Shown here piece after piece: positions 63,797 to 64,000 of a stretch of 64,000 bases of DNA (its first letter is position 1; every line of letters begins with the position of its first letter). This DNA is from Hyphomicrobiales bacterium (lineage in GTDB: Bacteria > Pseudomonadota > Alphaproteobacteria > Rhizobiales > Rhizobiaceae): positions 22,930 through 86,929 of the forward strand of contig PAPH01000052.1 in NCBI GenBank assembly GCA_002709005.1. Direction: 5' to 3'. A program made the translations under genes and the position numbers. A model generated the notes under the pieces. That model saw only the letters and a program-made list of their open reading frames with translations, made no database searches and was not told the DNA's origin.

Positions 63797-64000
63797 TCAG
63801 CTATCGAGGAACGAGCGCAGCTTGCGCGAGCGGCTCGGGTGCTTGAGCTTCCTAAGCGCCTTGGCCTCGATCTGACGAATACGTTCACGCGTCACCGAGA
63901 ACTGCTGACCGACCTCTTCGAGCGTGTGGTCGGTGTTCATGCCGATGCCGAAGCGCATGCGCAGTACGCGCTCCTCGCGCGGGGTGAGCGAGGCGAGCAC
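63797..64000 (-). CDS. rpoD: RNA polymerase sigma factor RpoD, C-terminal part
   Basis: The last 67 residues of the housekeeping sigma-70 factor; the rest lies beyond the window edge. Region 4 is complete: [61 protein letters not shown], with the helix-turn-helix that reads the -35 element. The C-terminus RKLRSFLDS is the one seen in rhizobial RpoD. Confidence 0.95.
   Translation of the reverse strand: MLASLTPREERVLRMRFGIGMNTDHTLEEVGQQFSVTRERIRQIEAKALRKLKHPSRSRKLRSFLDS

Overview
The window is GC-rich, densely coded alphaproteobacterial chromosome, most likely order Hyphomicrobiales (Rhizobiales). This rests on the alphaproteobacterial form of the RNase P RNA, the typical end of the housekeeping sigma factor at the right edge, the ArsR-methyltransferase/metF pair, the DnaJ-TerB/amidase pair and the many transport genes. 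No genus is claimed. Nearly all of it looks like core or ordinary accessory chromosome; one AT-rich segment (about 57.2-60.15 kb) next to a tRNA gene looks acquired.

Layout. 0-3.3 kb: a methyltransferase, an aldo/keto reductase divergent from a LysR regulator, and rnpB. 3.4-8.5 kb: a membrane-bound PQQ dehydrogenase, a lipoprotein transglycosylase, and a DnaJ-TerB/amidase operon. 8.6-15.3 kb: an EamA exporter, a MarR-like regulator divergent from a fused HyuA-HyuB (oxoprolinase-type) enzyme with a perfect palindrome between them, and a GGDEF protein with a decayed EAL half. 15.5-19.1 kb: a GH25 lysozyme, an MltB-type transglycosylase and a CPA2 antiporter. 19.4-22.3 kb: a complete TRAP transporter. 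22.3-27.5 kb: a small membrane protein, a PLP decarboxylase, a GST, an EamA exporter, an amidase and a 25-residue membrane peptide gene. 27.5-33.2 kb: metF with its ArsR-methyltransferase partner and a perfect operator-like repeat, then GFA, MOSC, SDR and EttA genes. 33.4-41.5 kb: a pentapeptide-repeat membrane protein, a hydrolase, a cold-shock protein, and an overlapping run TerC, CaiB-type CoA-transferase, TPP enzyme, YghU. 41.6-47.7 kb: a sulfurtransferase, ferric iron permease and binding protein (no ATPase in view), a PfkB-type kinase and an APH/P-loop fusion. 47.8-57.2 kb: DsbA-like protein, MscS channel, OpgC-type acyltransferase, nuclease, AraC/SDR pair, DUF423 protein, RecQ and a diguanylate cyclase. 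60.4-64.0 kb: a SIMPL protein, two paralogous secreted basic proteins with matching upstream elements, a TonB-like DUF930 protein and the 3' end of rpoD.

The part most likely to be new is the island at tRNA-Ile(CAT). The last 16 nt of the tRNA gene, with three flanking bases, are repeated exactly 1.8 kb away. Between the two copies is a tightly coupled two-gene cassette: a soluble protein of about 324 residues followed by a four-helix membrane protein of 165 residues. I recognise neither. Outside the inner copy lie a hairpin-rich stretch of about 0.9 kb without a convincing gene and an AT-rich GNAT gene, ending at a possible third, shorter copy of the repeat where the base composition changes. 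No integrase is visible. The layout (soluble protein plus small membrane protein at a tRNA hotspot) fits a two-component phage-defence cassette, but that is inference.
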